Of a DNA stretch of 6,113 bases, positions 5,016 to 6,113 are shown in pieces. The notes under the pieces are model-generated. The model saw only the letters and a program-made list of their open reading frames with translations. It made no database searches and was not told where the DNA came from. The DNA is from JALHTG01 sp964528315 (GTDB lineage: Archaea > Thermoproteota > Bathyarchaeia > 40CM-2-53-6 > JALHTG01). The first letter of the stretch is position 1. Each line of letters starts with the position of its first letter. The position numbers were made by a program, and so were the translations under genes. The stretch spans positions 1 through 6,113 of the forward strand of contig CAZGRO010000081.1 in the NCBI GenBank assembly GCA_964528315.1. The letters are read 5' to 3'.

Positions 5016-6113
5016 TTACGCTGCGTACTCTGACATGATTGTTGCTGCGTATTTTATCCCTCTCACATAGTGGTCTAGGTCGCAGTTCTCATTGGGAGCA
5101 TGGAGGTTATTGTCATAGTTGCTGAAGCTCGACATGACTGCGGGAATGCCAAGCTTCACACGGAATACTCCTTCTGCTGTTCCGGTCTTTGATAGAGTTG
5201 CGTCAGGAAAGACCTTCTTGATGGCCCTTGTGACAGCTTGCACAACTGGATCGCTCCTATCTGTGACCCATGCGTTGCCTCGTGCCGACAGCTTCGCAAG
5301 CTCGATGTCTTTGAATCCGTGATCGTCGAGGTGCTTTCTCAGCTTGGTAAACTGGATTTCCGGGTCGAGGTAGGGTGGGCAGCGGAAATCCATCTTGGCG
5401 AACGCAGCCTTTGGCACTACTGTGTGTNNNNNNNNNNGCCGGGTTTTGTGTATCCTCCGTAGATTCCGCAGATAGCAGCTGTTCCTCGGAATCGACGCTG
5501 GACGAGTAGATCTAGGCCCTCTCTATTGCCAGCGAAGGCGGGAGTTCCCAGTTTTGCCTTCATTTCCTCGGAATTGAATGTGGTCAACTCCTCTTTGATT
5601 GAGGTGATGTCGTCTTCGGTTGGTGTTCTGAGGTCATTGTACCAGCCATCTACGAGTATCTCGTCGTTTGGTCCCTTGATTGAGTTCAGAGCCCACACGA
5701 TTCTCCAGATCGGGTTAACGACCATTGCCTCGCTGCCCGAGTGAATGTCCTCTTTTGGTCCTTTCGCTCGCAACTCGACATAGAGGACTCCTTTGCCGTA
5801 GGTTCCTATCTCCGGCCTGCCAGTGTTCTCATCCACCCCTCCGTCAAGGCTGACAAGCCCGTCTGCCTTTAGCAGGTCGCTGTTCTGTAGGGCCCATTCC
5901 TCAAGATGAGTGCTTCCGAGCTCTTCCTCACCTTCGAAGACGAATTTCAGATTCAACGGAACATCTCCCGTTGCCTGCAGAAGCGCTTCCGCAGCAAAGG
6001 TGAAGGCTAGGCAGCCGCTCTTGTTGTCGGTTGCTCCTCTGGCATACACACGGTCTTCCCTAATTTCCGCAGAGAACGGGTCGGATATCCATTCGCCTAC
6101 AGGATCAACGGGC
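5016..6113 (-). CDS. M20-family metallopeptidase (dipeptidase/ArgE-DapE-CNDP type), N-terminus outside the window and interrupted by an assembly gap
   Basis: About 361 residues are visible of an expected 450 or so. The frame is already open at the window edge, reading P-V-D-P-V-G-E-W and S-D-P-F, the segment that in this family directly follows the first metal ligand H-x-D. Then come A-R-G-A-T-D-N-K (bridging Asp, codon 6028-6026), F-E-G-E-E-E-L-G (catalytic Glu and metal Glu, near 5930-5924), S-L-D-G-G (metal Asp, near 5845), D-I-H-S-G in the dimerisation region, and after the gap H-T-V-V-P, M-D-F-R, and N-L-H-A-P-N-E near the C-terminus (metal His, 5102-5100). This is a cytosolic, probably two-zinc peptidase acting on dipeptides or N-acyl amino acids. 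The apparent GTG starts at 6049 and 5417 are internal Val codons, not real starts. Ten Ns at 5428-5437 break the frame artificially. A TAA ends the gene 74 bp before the amidohydrolase. Confidence 0.93.
5428..5437. other. Assembly gap (10 Ns) inside the M20 peptidase gene
   Basis: The run of exactly ten Ns is a scaffolding placeholder. The coding frame before it (…G-G-Y-T-K-P-G) and after it (H-T-V-V-P…) are offset, and continuity needs a gap length of 3n+2. Family members have one residue between these two segments, which predicts two missing bases (codon NNA). Confidence 0.9.

Noticed and set aside
5420..5427. GT-rich tract at the gap edge as a possible microsatellite
   Set aside because: Only about three and a half GT units, and they are explained as His-Thr-Val codons of the peptidase.
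5016..6049. Two separate genes or a frameshifted pseudogene at the peptidase
   Set aside because: The apparent break coincides exactly with the N run and the M20 motifs continue across it; the starts are internal Val codons (GTG).
1..6113. CRISPR array, transposon ends, tRNA or rRNA genes
   Set aside because: No spaced repeats, transposase motifs, cloverleaf or conserved rRNA segments were seen on either strand.

Overview
The window looks like a piece of an archaeal genome, probably a metagenome-assembled contig (there is a 10-N scaffold gap). The archaeal call rests mainly on a textbook TATA box (CTTATATA) about 40 bp upstream of one start codon, followed by a GAGGT ribosome-binding site, and on frequent non-ATG starts. 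Base composition is balanced. The lineage cannot be fixed from the sequence; a Thermoproteota (Bathyarchaeia/Nitrososphaeria-like) or Thermoplasmatota source is a guess. No rRNA, tRNA, CRISPR, insertion sequence or phage gene is visible.

All genes lie on the minus strand, so transcription runs from high to low coordinates. In that order they are: (1) an M20-family metallopeptidase (6113 to 5016), missing its N-terminus at the window edge and interrupted by the N gap; (2) a short TIM-barrel amidohydrolase of the amidohydrolase_2/COG2159 family (4941 to 4180), close enough to gene 1 to be co-transcribed; (3) an alpha/beta hydrolase with the G-N-S-x-G-G nucleophile elbow typical of meta-cleavage C-C bond hydrolases (4017 to 3142); (4) a fold-type I PLP aminotransferase with its own strong TATA box (2940 to 1696); (5) a second, quite different fold-type I aminotransferase (1568 to 354); (6) the first ~35 codons of what reads like an aldehyde dehydrogenase (105 to 1, running off the left edge). 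Non-coding gaps of 120-250 bp separate genes 2/3, 3/4, 4/5 and 5/6. They hold palindromes, a direct repeat and candidate TATA boxes, so the cluster is probably several transcription units and not one operon.

Functionally the set points to catabolism of peptides, amino acids or aromatic amino-acid-like compounds: a peptidase releases amino acids, two aminotransferases make 2-oxo acids, and a C-C hydrolase-like enzyme, an ACMSD-superfamily amidohydrolase and an aldehyde dehydrogenase are the enzyme types that follow ring cleavage or kynurenine-type degradation. No ring-cleaving dioxygenase is present here, so this link is inference only. Most noteworthy are the Tyr-to-Ser change in the PLP site of aminotransferase 4, the N gap that reading frame and family alignment reduce to probably 2 real bases, and the palindromes upstream of the hydrolase. 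I found no clearly new defence, mobile or RNA-based system.
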